In this document: piece by piece, positions 26,384-35,200 of the stretch
Layout: each line of letters starts with the position of its first letter
Numbering within the stretch: position 1 is the stretch's first letter
Assembly: GCA_015272325.1 (NCBI GenBank)
Contig: JACYLU010000007.1
Span: 1-64,000, forward strand
Direction: 5' to 3'
Source of the DNA: Synechococcales cyanobacterium C42_A2020_086
Lineage (GTDB): Bacteria > Cyanobacteriota > Cyanobacteriia > Elainellales > Elainellaceae
Length of the DNA stretch: 64,000 bases
The notes under the pieces: model-generated
Databases searched by the model: none
Told to the model about the DNA's origin: nothing
Seen by the model: only the letters and a program-made list of their open reading frames with translations
Position numbers and translations under genes: made by a program

Positions 26384-27115
26384 ATGGAGTTTCCAGTCAA
26401 ACTTGGTTCTATTGGCATAGTGGCTAGCGCTCTGTTGCTGCTAACAGGCTGCAATGGGGCTTCAGAGGCTCCTTCAGTGATATCCTCTCCTAGCCCAACG
26501 AACAGCTCGCCCGCCCCATCTCCGGCACCTGTCGCCGAAGCTAGCCCAGCAGACTCATCGCCACAACCCGTTGCGGAGGAGCCCATTATCTCTGCAACGG
26601 GTATTGGCGCAGCACAATTGGGGATGACCTTGGCAGAGCTGAAGCAAGTTTTGGGCAGCGATGTAGAGTATGTCGTAGAATCGCCTTTCATCGTGGATTT
26701 TGACGCAATTTCCGTGCGTCGAGAAGGAGAGGTGCAGTACTACATTCTGTACTTGGCAGGGCAATCTTTTACCGATACGGATGTGATTCAGGGTTTACTG
26801 ACCAGCAACCCCAAATTTCGCACTGCTGCTAATGTTGGACCAGGCACGACCATCGCGGAGGCGGCAGAGCGATACGGCAGCGCCACCCTTTCCTACAACA
26901 CGCAGAATGAGTCTAGAGAATATGTCCGCTTTGCCAATCAGCCAGCGGCAAATCTCTCGTTTAGCACGGGAAGCGGCGGTGATTCCCTAGCTGGAATCTA
27001 TGCTTCGCCCACTGCAGAATACAATGAGACCCAGCAGTTTCATGCCGATGCAGTCATTCAGTCTGTTTTAGTGGTCTGTCTGACTGAAGATTGTGCCCCC
27101 CAAATGGAGGGTTGA
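26384..27115 (+). CDS. putative lipoprotein, function unknown
   Basis: 243 residues. The signal peptide ends in a lipobox (LLLLTGC, Cys ~24), followed by a Ser/Pro/Ala-rich linker to ~65. The globular part begins GIGAAQLGMTLAELKQVLG, a pattern seen in small periplasmic domains of unknown function. It ends with a Cys-containing tail (VVCLTEDCAP), a possible disulfide. The start ATG at 26384 directly precedes the signal peptide. The LapA-like gene follows 34 bases later and is probably co-transcribed. Confidence 0.7.
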   Translation: MEFPVKLGSIGIVASALLLLTGCNGASEAPSVISSPSPTNSSPAPSPAPVAEASPADSSPQPVAEEPIISATGIGAAQLGMTLAELKQVLGSDVEYVVESPFIVDFDAISVRREGEVQYYILYLAGQSFTDTDVIQGLLTSNPKFRTAANVGPGTTIAEAAERYGSATLSYNTQNESREYVRFANQPAANLSFSTGSGGDSLAGIYASPTAEYNETQQFHADAVIQSVLVVCLTEDCAPQMEG

Positions 27116-27149
27116 TGGCGATTAGCGATCCAGTGGAGGAGAGGAAACA

Positions 27150-27359
27150 ATGGCTAGGATTCTGATTCCGTTGCTTGCGTCACTGTGGGTCAGCGCCATT
27201 GCGCTCGTCGCCATTCAAAATGCTGCTCCTGTCTCCCTGCGATTTTTGGGACTCCAAACTGTAGAAGTCCCGATTGGGCTGCTCCTTGCCTTTAGCGTCT
27301 CGCTGGGAATGGCCATGGCGGCACTGCTGTTGCCGCTTGTCTCTACTCGCCGTCGTTAA
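27150..27359 (+). CDS. LapA-like (DUF1049) small membrane protein
   Basis: 69 residues with two hydrophobic helices (~4-22 and ~38-62) joined by PVSLRFLGLQTVEVPIGLL. This is the pattern of lipopolysaccharide assembly protein A domain proteins, where N-x-x-x-V-x-F/L-x-F/L-L between the helices is typical. GAGGAGAGG lies upstream of the ATG at 27150, a strong ribosome-binding site. Function in cyanobacteria is unknown. It converges with the following gene. Confidence 0.75.
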   Translation: MARILIPLLASLWVSAIALVAIQNAAPVSLRFLGLQTVEVPIGLLLAFSVSLGMAMAALLLPLVSTRRR

Positions 27360-27396
27360 TGTTCCGAGGGCAGACTTTTGCTGTTATCCCAGCGGT

Positions 27397-28386
27397 TTAG
27401 AGTGAATACACTTGTCCATCGATCAGTAGGCGAGTGATCCCCTTGGCTTGCAGATAGGGCTTCACCTTTTGAAACACGCGAGTATCAGGAACTTTGACAA
27501 TCCGCTGCATGCGCCGTAAGAAGCGCTTCGCCACGCGGTGATTATCAAAGATGGGGAGCGTCTTCTCCTGAATTTCTTCGACCGGAATCTGTCCTAGATC
27601 TGCAAAATCCTTGAGGGGACGCGTGATCAGCTCGGAGGCCCGATCCACCACAACATAGCAGGTTCTTGGCATCGCTGCTTCCGAGAACGGCAACACCTGC
27701 ACTAGCCCACTGCTCTGGATATGTACGCCTCCACTGTAGCCGTCGGGCAGTTCCATTTCATCATCTTCATCGTCGGCGTCTTCTAAATCGTCTTCATCCT
27801 CAAGGTCGCCTTCTAGGTCGTCGAGTTCTTCATCTTCATCGGCTAGCTCTCCCTCGTCTAGGTCGGCGTCTTCATCAAGATCAGCTTCTAAATCCACAAA
27901 CTCTTCGCCCACCACCAGAGCGGACTCATCTATAGAGTCGATAGAATCCAAAGTTTGCGGCAGGGAGGCTTCTGCATCGAGCACGTCAAAGGGTTCGGCT
28001 AGTGATGGTAGCTCAAGCTGGGAAACCGAAGAGGCTTCCACTGCCAATGACCGCTTGCGCTGCCGACGAGTTGGGGTCGGAAACTGGGACCGATCTTCGG
28101 GTTTTGCGGCTGGCTCTTCGACGAGCGGTGCAACTGCGTTATCTACCGATGCGAAATCTGCATCATCTTCATGGTCATCTTCATTGAGTTGCAGCCTTGA
28201 TCCCAAGCGCTTTTGCTGCACTAGCCCGTCGTATTCCTGCTCCGACAAGTTCTGCTTTAGAATACGGCTAATCGTACTGGTACTAACTCCGTATTGAGTC
28301 GCCAGCGTCGCCGTCGTTTCCTCAGAGTGACGATAGCGATCAAGAATTTCTTGCTTGTCAGAGTCAGACAATTTCTTAGGAGCCAT
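27397..28386 (-). CDS. helix-turn-helix protein with long acidic linker
   Basis: 329 residues. The N-terminal helix-turn-helix (~1-60: LSDSDKQEILDRYRHSEETTATLATQYGVSTSTISRIL) resembles transposase/resolvase-type HTH domains. A second block follows (EYDGLVQQKRLGSR). Residues ~150-215 are an almost continuous run of Asp and Glu. The C-terminal domain (~220-329: YVVVDRASELITRPLKDFADLGQIP...RMQRIVKVPDTRVFQKVKPYLQAKGI) is unrecognised but looks globular. There is no DDE catalytic domain, so it is a DNA-binding regulator or nucleoid protein rather than a transposase. Confidence 0.7.
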   Translation of the reverse strand: MAPKKLSDSDKQEILDRYRHSEETTATLATQYGVSTSTISRILKQNLSEQEYDGLVQQKRLGSRLQLNEDDHEDDADFASVDNAVAPLVEEPAAKPEDRSQFPTPTRRQRKRSLAVEASSVSQLELPSLAEPFDVLDAEASLPQTLDSIDSIDESALVVGEEFVDLEADLDEDADLDEGELADEDEELDDLEGDLEDEDDLEDADDEDDEMELPDGYSGGVHIQSSGLVQVLPFSEAAMPRTCYVVVDRASELITRPLKDFADLGQIPVEEIQEKTLPIFDNHRVAKRFLRRMQRIVKVPDTRVFQKVKPYLQAKGITRLLIDGQVYSL

Positions 28387-28591
28387 TCCAGCAGCGTTTC
28401 CTAGATAGCAAAGTCAGTCAGCGATTAAATTGTAACAAGCGCAACAAGCGAACAGGGCGCAATCACGCCATGCAATCATCATGTTTCACAGTTTAGCGAT
28501 GCATTTGTAAAAATGCGCTGGGGTCAAGGGTGGAATTCGATGGACTGGCCAGCGTTTGTTCTGCTTGAGATGGGTCGAGAAGCAGCTCTAG

Positions 28592-29494
28592 CTAAGCCCG
28601 TCGTCTCCGAGTCTGACGTCGGGTGGAGAGATCGTACTCTAAGACCGCTCCGATCGCAAACAGACAGCCGCTAAAAATCCAAAAGACCTCAGGCAGGGCA
28701 CCTGTCTGGTAGTTGGGAATGTAATTAATGGCGTAATTAAACCAGATATCCGCAATGTAGTAGCAAAGAGCCGCCGCCGCAATGAACCGCCAGGACAAGG
28801 AGAAGCGTCCGCCCCAGTAGGCGAGCAGCAGCGTCGTTGCCATAACCACAAGAATCACATCCCCAATGATGTACAGCCAACTGACAATGTCAGCAAAGGG
28901 GGACAACGCCTGCTCCAAAGCAATGGCCCAAGCGGGAGCTGTAGAGGGTTCCTCAGCAGGGGCTGCCTCTAGCATTTCCGAGACAGGAGGAGATTGAGCA
29001 GAGATCACCGCGATCGCAATGCCGATCAGAGCAATACTGACTAGAATGATCCACTGGATAGGGGTCAGGTTGAGTTCTCGCGAAATCACAGCTCTCAGCA
29101 TCCCCCATCCGAGAAACAGATACGTGAGAATAAAAAATAGGTCTCCTGGCGACACATCTGGCTCCTTACCCAGCCCCACTTCCCAGTAGGCTAAGAACAG
29201 ATTGCCAATGAAATAAGAGAACATGCCCAGTCCCAGGGCAAGCCAGACTGTACCCCCACTCACGATCTGGTCGCTGCGCCAGTTGCGGAAGCACAGAATT
29301 CCTGCCCAGAGAAACGCCATGGTCTCCAAAATATAGGTAAAAACTTGATACCATTCCGGACGATCTGCACCGGGGGCTGAAACACTAAATATTAGAAAGA
29401 AGAGAAGGGCGATGATCATCCAAGCGGTAGTCGCTAGCACCACCGTTTGAACGGATAGCAGCGGTGCACCGTGAATGCTAGGTTTCTTATTCAT
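28592..29494 (-). CDS. polytopic membrane protein, function unknown
   Basis: 300 residues with about eight hydrophobic segments, starting after a short charged N-terminus (MNKKPSIHGAP). An extramembrane loop rich in Pro/Ala/Glu lies near 168-190, and the tail is very basic (RRQTRRRRA). No enzymatic motif recognised. Conserved-looking features are YFIGNLFLAYWEV and YYIADIWFNYAIN in membrane segments. It stands alone between the HTH gene and the next minus-strand gene. Confidence 0.65.
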   Translation of the reverse strand: MNKKPSIHGAPLLSVQTVVLATTAWMIIALLFFLIFSVSAPGADRPEWYQVFTYILETMAFLWAGILCFRNWRSDQIVSGGTVWLALGLGMFSYFIGNLFLAYWEVGLGKEPDVSPGDLFFILTYLFLGWGMLRAVISRELNLTPIQWIILVSIALIGIAIAVISAQSPPVSEMLEAAPAEEPSTAPAWAIALEQALSPFADIVSWLYIIGDVILVVMATTLLLAYWGGRFSLSWRFIAAAALCYYIADIWFNYAINYIPNYQTGALPEVFWIFSGCLFAIGAVLEYDLSTRRQTRRRRA

Positions 29495-29678
29495 TCAAGG
29501 GATTCTTCCTCTGGAGGCGGACAACCATTGCTCCTACCGATCAACCGCTCATCGGCAGGCAATCCAGGCACCCAAGCCGGTTTGGATCCTCTGGGCACCA
29601 AGGCCCTATCATTATGCCCAACCCTGGTGAAAGTAAACGCTAAGCTCTGTTGCGTCTGCAAATGGTGCTTGCCCAAAA

Positions 29679-30341
29679 CTACTGCCACAGTTTGCCAGCA
29701 GGCAGCCGCCGCAACCAGTGTAGAAACTGCCGGCGTTCTGGTTCGGGCAAGTCCTGGAGGGCTTCCAGAGCGCGTCCGGCAAAATTGGCGTTGCCGAAAT
29801 ATTGCTTACCAAGGCGATGTAGCTCTTGCAGTAGCGTGTTGAGATGCTGTTCATGCCAGGGCGGCATTTGCACAATTGCCAGAGGATCCACAGTCAACCA
29901 TTGCTCGATGGCATCAGGAGAGTCGGTTTGAGGAAAGCGCCATCGCTGAAACACAGTAGCTATTTCTCTGCGAAAGGCACTGACCTGTCGTCCACCCAGT
30001 AGGTCTTCGATGTCAATGTAGACCGCCTGCAGCAGCAGCAAACAGGCCTGAGTAAGCAGCGGCAGTGTTTCCCCTTGAGAGGGTTCTATCCCTTCGAGCT
30101 GTTCGAGCCGGATTTTGCCCCATACGCTGTAGCGTCCTGGTTCTTCTAGCAAAACACAGGCTTTGCCCCGGTTGTCAGTGAGGTCTCGCCAGAGCGCACG
30201 GGCGTCTTCCTCTTGGGCAGCGGAGAAGATACTGAGGAGACGGAAGGTTTGCCCCTGATAGCGGAGAATCGGAATCTGCTGATCTTTTTTAGGGTGCTGA
30301 ACGCTCGATATTTCAACATCCTGCCGTTTTAAGATGAACAT
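29679..30341 (-). CDS. conserved cyanobacterial hypothetical protein
   Basis: 220 residues, soluble. The N-terminal half is beta-rich (VPILRYQGQTFRLLSIF...VLLEEPGRYSVWGKIRLE). The C-terminal half is helical and ends QFLHWLRRLPAGKLWQ. It has no catalytic motif I recognise. Length and codon usage look like a real gene, and it is the only long frame here without a recognised gene on the other strand. It may be a lineage-specific protein; no function is proposed. Confidence 0.65.
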   Translation of the reverse strand: MFILKRQDVEISSVQHPKKDQQIPILRYQGQTFRLLSIFSAAQEEDARALWRDLTDNRGKACVLLEEPGRYSVWGKIRLEQLEGIEPSQGETLPLLTQACLLLLQAVYIDIEDLLGGRQVSAFRREIATVFQRWRFPQTDSPDAIEQWLTVDPLAIVQMPPWHEQHLNTLLQELHRLGKQYFGNANFAGRALEALQDLPEPERRQFLHWLRRLPAGKLWQ

Positions 30342-30697
30342 GTCGCTGCCAGTTAACTTCTGTCAGGGGCGAGATCAGTGAGAGCCGAACCAACAGCTCG
30401 GGTGTCACCTGTGTCATACAACCGCTGCTTGGACCCCTCGTGCATCTGATATCAACCTACTCCAGTCTTCAGCGGTTAGTGCAGGAAGAGATCCCGGAAA
30501 TCCTAGAACATTCCTCGATTGGGGTTTCAGCAATTGAGGTCTCAGTCATCTCAACATACCGTCTAAACAGACAGTATGCCTGAATGCTATAGTGATCCTC
30601 GAAGGATGTGAGCCGGGCAACATCGCTTTTAGCGTTCCCACGGTTGAGAGGATTTGTAACCTGGTTGGACAGTCCGTTCCGGGCGAACAATGAGCGT
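30342..30697. other. intergenic region before tRNA-Arg
   Basis: No gene recognised; a minus-strand 73-codon frame at 30469-30690 has no family signs. The region must hold the promoter of the minus-strand 220-residue protein and that of the tRNA gene. Confidence 0.45.
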
Positions 30698-30770
<73 letters not shown>

Positions 30771-30978
30771 TTTGGCAGTCGGGAAAGGGGCAGACTATCC
30801 CGGCATTCTGATGCGGATCTTCTGATTAGGCATCGTATTAAGAATCGTAACCATAGTGTTCACGATTTGCTAACGATTTAGCGGCTGCGAGTCCGCTATT
30901 GCTCTCCGATCTGCGCGACAATGCATAGTCAGGCTTCTGGTTGCAGGGAATCAAATTGCAGGGAAGCAGGAAGTTGCC

Positions 30979-31935
30979 ATGAAAAAGTTGATCAAAGGGC
31001 TGCGGGATTTCCGAGCTAAGTATGTTTCTACCCATCGAGAATTGCTGGAACAGCTCTCGCATGGTCAGACACCTCGAGTTCTGTTTATTACCTGTTCGGA
31101 TTCGCGGATTGATCCGAATTTGCTGACCCAAACCGACGTTGGGGAGCTGTTTGTGATTCGCAATGCCGGCAATATCATTCCGCCCTATGGGGCAGCGAAT
31201 GGCGGCGAGGGAGCTTCAGTTGAATACGCGATCCATGCTTTAGGCATTCAGCAGATTGTCGTCTGCGGGCATTCTCACTGTGGAGCCATGAAGGGACTGC
31301 TACAGCTTGGCAAATTAGAAGAGCAAATGCCCTTGGTGTATGACTGGTTGCGCCATGCGGAAGCTACACGCCGCTTGGTTCTCGATAACTATACCCACTA
31401 CACCAGCGAGCAGCTCCTAGAGGTTACCATAGCTGAAAATGTGCTGACGCAGATCGAGAACCTCAAGACCTACCCGGTGGTACATTCGCGGCTGTATCAG
31501 AACAAGCTGAGAATTTACGGCTGGATTTACCTCATCGAAACTGGCGAAGTGCTGGCCTATGATCCAGAAAGCCATGCTTATGTCGCGCCGCAAAGCCAGC
31601 TTCCCGACTATGAGCAGGAGGGCGGTCCACCTCCAGGGCAATTCACCAAAACTCACGCCCCTCCAGTCGCCTGCGAATTGCCGTATGCTGACGAGAAGCC
31701 GGTGATTTCGGGACCCGATGCCCTCATCGAATCGCCCGCTGCCTCGGAACCGCTGGAGATTCGCTCGCAGACTGATGGCTGGACCACGCCCAATCGTGAT
31801 CAAAGCCATGCCATGCCTGAACAGCAACGCAGCCATTCCCCAAATGGCGAACAGTCAACAGACGATCTCACTCCGCTATGGCTTTCACCCGAGCAGGCCG
31901 CCCGGATTTATCGCGGTAGTGCGGTCAAGCGGTAG
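30979..31935 (+). CDS. ccaA: beta-carbonic anhydrase, CcaA (IcfA) type, carboxysomal
   Basis: 318 residues. Zinc and active-site residues are visible: Cys39-x-Asp41-x-Arg43 in CSDSR, and His98/Cys101 in GHSHCGAMKG. The start MKKLIKGLRDFRAKYVSTHR and the GWIYLIETGEVLAYD block match CcaA of beta-carboxysomes. It converts bicarbonate to CO2 for Rubisco. Beyond ~205 is a long Pro/Glu/Ser-rich extension ending LSPEQAARIYRGSAVKR. C-terminal extensions of CcaA are known to bind CcmM and target the enzyme to the carboxysome. It is separate from any ccm operon in this window. Confidence 0.9.
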   Translation: MKKLIKGLRDFRAKYVSTHRELLEQLSHGQTPRVLFITCSDSRIDPNLLTQTDVGELFVIRNAGNIIPPYGAANGGEGASVEYAIHALGIQQIVVCGHSHCGAMKGLLQLGKLEEQMPLVYDWLRHAEATRRLVLDNYTHYTSEQLLEVTIAENVLTQIENLKTYPVVHSRLYQNKLRIYGWIYLIETGEVLAYDPESHAYVAPQSQLPDYEQEGGPPPGQFTKTHAPPVACELPYADEKPVISGPDALIESPAASEPLEIRSQTDGWTTPNRDQSHAMPEQQRSHSPNGEQSTDDLTPLWLSPEQAARIYRGSAVKR

Positions 31936-31958
31936 CGGGGGATGCTGCTTAACTTAGG

Positions 31959-33059
31959 TTACTGAGTGATTGACGCGTTGGTGGTGTCGGCACCGTCCAG
32001 AATGGCGTTCAGCAGCGGGTCCGCTCCAAAGCGGATCGGATCGGTGCAGGGTAGCCCTGTTTCCTGCTGGGTCTGCTCGATGGCTTGTTTTGCAGCGGCT
32101 TCAAGAAGGTGAAACGTGTTGAGGGCAATGCCCGCCACTCTGACTGGGGCAAAGGCTCCACCGGCGGCAGCCACGGTTTCGTAAACTCGGATCACCTCGG
32201 GCAATGGCGGAATCGGCACATGGGGAAAATTGTGAATGTGGGTCTGCCCCACACGGTGGACCAGGATCAGGTGGGTGGGTTGGCTGCCTCGCAGTAGTGG
32301 CAGCGTGGCAGTAGAGGCCGGATTCATTAACGAGCCTTGCCCCTCGATATGCAGGATATCCTGATCGCCACCGTGCTGCATCACGATCTGCTCGACCGCT
32401 CCAGCAGCAAAGTCAATGCGTACGGCATCGAGCGGCACACCAGGATACCCTAGCATCAGTCCGGTTTGCCCGGTGGCTAAAAATTGCGAGCGCAGGCCCC
32501 GCTGCCGGGAAACGTTGTGCAGCTCCAGACTGGTAGACATTTTGCCCACGCTCATATCGGTACCAACGGTGAGCACCCGCAGACAGGGCAGCGTGCGTGC
32601 CTGGCCACTGCCAACGGTGAGTCCAGTCGGCTCTTGGCGCACGTCCCAAATCCACCGCTGTGGCCGAACGAGTGGCGCGAGGTCGGGGTCGGTAGACATG
32701 GGCGTATGCAGTCCGTTGACGATTGACAGCCCGCCGGCCACCGCCTGCTGAAGTTCCTGCCGCCACGCCTCGGGCAAAGCACCGCCTGAGGGAGCAATGC
32801 CAATCGCCAGGACGGTAGGCTGTAGCGCCAGCGCCTCCGCAACCGACGCAACAATGGGTACATTCCGAGCAATACCCGTGAGGGCAGGCAGCGATCCGCC
32901 AGCGCACTGATAGTCAATCACTGCCACAATCGGCAGATCGCTATAGCGCAGTAGTGATAGTCCGGTTTTGCCGCGAGAACTTTGGGTGCCTTCGTGAAGC
33001 AAGATGGCGATGCGATCGTTAGCGGTGAGCACGCTGTACCCCCAGTCCAGGTAAATCAT
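31959..33059 (-). CDS. dgcN: DUF1611 protein, DgcN-like (D-glutamate N-acetyltransferase family)
   Basis: About 366 residues. It has an N-terminal Rossmann-like domain (RIAILLHEGTQ...KTGLSLLRYSDLPIVAVIDY) and a P-loop-like C-terminal domain (VGTDMSVGKMSTSLELH, ~170-187) with IEGQGSLMNP. In a marine Pseudoalteromonas, DUF1611 proteins next to an enolase-superfamily epimerase were characterised as DgcN, acting with DgcA in D-glutamate catabolism. Here the epimerase is directly upstream and the genes overlap. Start choice is uncertain: the ATG at 33059 overlaps dgcA by 41 bases, and a GTG at 33032 (VLTANDRIAILL) would overlap by 14 and fits homologues well. Confidence 0.75.
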   Translation of the reverse strand: MIYLDWGYSVLTANDRIAILLHEGTQSSRGKTGLSLLRYSDLPIVAVIDYQCAGGSLPALTGIARNVPIVASVAEALALQPTVLAIGIAPSGGALPEAWRQELQQAVAGGLSIVNGLHTPMSTDPDLAPLVRPQRWIWDVRQEPTGLTVGSGQARTLPCLRVLTVGTDMSVGKMSTSLELHNVSRQRGLRSQFLATGQTGLMLGYPGVPLDAVRIDFAAGAVEQIVMQHGGDQDILHIEGQGSLMNPASTATLPLLRGSQPTHLILVHRVGQTHIHNFPHVPIPPLPEVIRVYETVAAAGGAFAPVRVAGIALNTFHLLEAAAKQAIEQTQQETGLPCTDPIRFGADPLLNAILDGADTTNASITQ

Positions 33060-34068
33060 TGGGCAACAAGCATCCAGCCTGCATCGATGCGCCGACAAAG
33101 GGGTCATCGACCAAGTTGAGGTGACTATCTAAATCTAAATGGTCTGCAAAGGCCGCGAGCTGCGCCGCCGCCGTATTCGCCAGGGCACTATCGGAATAGC
33201 AGCCGAACATGATTTGCAAGCCACAGGACTGGGCAGTATGCACCATGCGCAGCGCCTCGGATAGCCCGCCAGATTTCATCAGCTTGATATTAATGCCGTG
33301 GACGCGATCGGCAAGGGTAGGAATATCGTGGCTGGTCAAGCAGCTCTCGTCTACGAAGATTGGCAGCGGCGAGTGCTGATACAGGGTAAGCAAGGCGGCG
33401 TCTTGCTCGGGCGGCAGCGGCTGCTCGATGTAGGTAATGCCCTGCTCGGCCAGCCAGTGGCTCATTGTGATCGCGTCCGACAGACTCCAGCCGCCGTTGG
33501 CATCAATGCTGAACTTGGCGTCTGCAGGTGCCACCGCTCGCACTGCCCGCAGCATCGCCTGATCGGCCGCAATTCCCGCCGGGCTACCCAGCTTGACTTT
33601 CACCGCCTTGACCTCCGTGAACTGTTGCCAATCGCGCAACCGCTGCTGGGCGGCTTCGGGGCCGCTGATGCCAATCGTGACCGAGGTCGGGACAATCCGC
33701 TGCCGATCCAGTCCCCACAGTCGCCACAGGGGCAGATTAACGGACTTGCCCAGCCAGTCGAGCAGTGCCAGATCCAGTGCCGCCCGAGCCGCCGAGATCA
33801 GCTGCTGCCGAGTACAAAGGTCATCTATCGCTTGGCGATCAAGCGGCGACAAATTGCCAAGCAGCGGCTGCAGCGACTGGAGGTGCGCCACGATCGTTTG
33901 CGTTGGCTGGGGAATGACTCCTACCGAGAACGGCGAGGCTTCGCCCCAGCCCTCGATGCCGTCCTGCTCAACGCGTAGCCAGATGTTGGTGGTTTGGGCG
34001 GTGGTGCCTCGGCTGATTGTTAACGGCACGCGCTTATGCACCGTAAAGGGTTCGATCTCAATCTGCAT
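33019..34068 (-). CDS. dgcA: enolase-superfamily dipeptide epimerase / DgcA-like racemase
   Basis: About 349 residues. The muconate-lactonizing-enzyme fold has the catalytic Lys pair in VKAVKVKLGS, metal ligands in FSIDANGGWS (Asp), YIEQPLP (Glu) and FVDESC (Asp), and the distal Lys in INIKLMKSGG. This pattern fits L-Ala-D/L-Glu epimerases and N-acetyl-Glu racemases (DgcA). It shares an operon with the DUF1611 gene, which overlaps its 3' end. ATG 34068 is preferred; a GTG at 34083 would add five residues. Confidence 0.82.
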   Translation of the reverse strand: MQIEIEPFTVHKRVPLTISRGTTAQTTNIWLRVEQDGIEGWGEASPFSVGVIPQPTQTIVAHLQSLQPLLGNLSPLDRQAIDDLCTRQQLISAARAALDLALLDWLGKSVNLPLWRLWGLDRQRIVPTSVTIGISGPEAAQQRLRDWQQFTEVKAVKVKLGSPAGIAADQAMLRAVRAVAPADAKFSIDANGGWSLSDAITMSHWLAEQGITYIEQPLPPEQDAALLTLYQHSPLPIFVDESCLTSHDIPTLADRVHGINIKLMKSGGLSEALRMVHTAQSCGLQIMFGCYSDSALANTAAAQLAAFADHLDLDSHLNLVDDPFVGASMQAGCLLPNDLPGLGVQRAHR

Positions 34069-34083
34069 CTCGAACTCGTTCAC

Positions 34084-34467
34084 TCCTCTCGCCAGCTTAC
34101 GCCATCTCGCTATCTAACGGGATCTCTAGCCTGGTGAGGATTGTTCAGATGTTCAGAATGAACTGCGCTGTATGCAGCCTTCCCCAATCTGCCACTAATC
34201 TGCAAAAGGACATTTGCGGGTTGCGAATCCGTGATATCATTCCCTCTAACTTTGCGCATCTTTGCCGTCGCTGATTTCGTCAATCCTCCGTTCGGTCAAT
34301 TCTGCAATCTGCAGGCTAATTGGCGCGAGAGCGGTGAGTCCCTGAACAAGCAACGGTGGAGAGCTGCAGGCTGGAGTGTGGGTTCGTGACCGAGGCAATG
34401 GAGTGTAGCAGCAAAGCTAGCTCGATCTCGGAATGCCAAGCGTGATGTGGTGGTGAGTGAGTCTTGC
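34084..34467. other. divergent intergenic region
   Basis: No gene recognised between the dgcA start and the methyltransferase start. Promoters for both directions should lie here. A short duplication GTTCAGATGTTCAG occurs near 34143-34156. Purine-rich sequence precedes the methyltransferase start. I see no known riboswitch signature. Confidence 0.45.
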
Positions 34468-35184
34468 ATGGGTAATTGGGCGCGATCCTCGTTTTATCGC
34501 CGGCAGAGTCCCTACGTCCAGCCGAATGTGGGCGGCGTCGTCAGCAGGGTTTCCTGGCAAATGCGCCAGAAAATGTTTCAAACGCTGATGGATTTGGCTC
34601 AGCCGACCGAATCGATGACGGTTCTCGATGTGGGCGCCACGTCGGACCGCCGCGAAGACTGCAACTTTTTTGAACGGCTGTATCCCTTTCCCCACCGCAT
34701 CACCGCCGTGGGTATGGAGGATGCCTCTTTCCTAGAGCAAGAGTTTCCAGGACTGAAATATATTCAAGCGGACGGGCTGCACCTGCCCTTTCCCGATAAA
34801 AGCTTCGATCTGGTGGTCAGCTTCGCGGTCGTTGAGCATGTGGGCAACCGTGAGCGCCAGAAAGCCTTTGTGCGAGAGTTGTGTCGGGTCGGCAAAACCT
34901 GCTGTGTGACAACCCCCAACCGCTGGTACCCGATTGAGTTTCACACCATTTTGCCCTTGGTGCATTGGCTGCCGCCGAGCTGGTTTCGCAGAATTACCCG
35001 CTGGCTAGGGCAGCCCTTTTGGGCGAAAGAAGAGAATTTGAATTTGCTCGATAAACGCGACTTTCTGCGCCTGTTTCCAGCCGGGATACAGGTTCGTGTC
35101 TGCGATTTCCAACTGCTGGGCATGACGTCCAATCTTTTGATCTACGCCGAAGATCCGGCTTCGGGTCAGCGTTCACAGATTTAG
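34468..35184 (+). CDS. class I SAM-dependent methyltransferase
   Basis: 238 residues. The SAM-binding motif I is [13 protein letters not shown] (degenerate, Ala-Thr-Ser instead of GxG), followed by [11 protein letters not shown] and the post-motif [30 protein letters not shown] typical of Methyltransf_11 proteins. The C-terminal half ([21 protein letters not shown]) is a lid likely to bind a sugar or lipid acceptor. It starts a plus-strand trio with a GT2 glycosyltransferase 16 bases downstream and a membrane protein. ATG 34468 is chosen; a GTG at 34447 is possible. Confidence 0.78.
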   Translation: MGNWARSSFYRRQSPYVQPNVGGVVSRVSWQMRQKMFQTLMDLAQPTESMTVLDVGATSDRREDCNFFERLYPFPHRITAVGMEDASFLEQEFPGLKYIQADGLHLPFPDKSFDLVVSFAVVEHVGNRERQKAFVRELCRVGKTCCVTTPNRWYPIEFHTILPLVHWLPPSWFRRITRWLGQPFWAKEENLNLLDKRDFLRLFPAGIQVRVCDFQLLGMTSNLLIYAEDPASGQRSQI

Positions 35185-35200
35185 CACGGAGCTGTTTGCC

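Noticed and set aside
27397-28386. Insertion sequence, because of the transposase-like HTH
   Set aside because: No DDE catalytic residues, no terminal inverted repeats or target duplication seen around the gene.
33298-33978. 226-codon plus-strand frame inside the epimerase gene
   Set aside because: Antisense shadow of a recognised enolase-superfamily gene in GC-rich DNA; composition (Gln/Arg-rich) is not protein-like.
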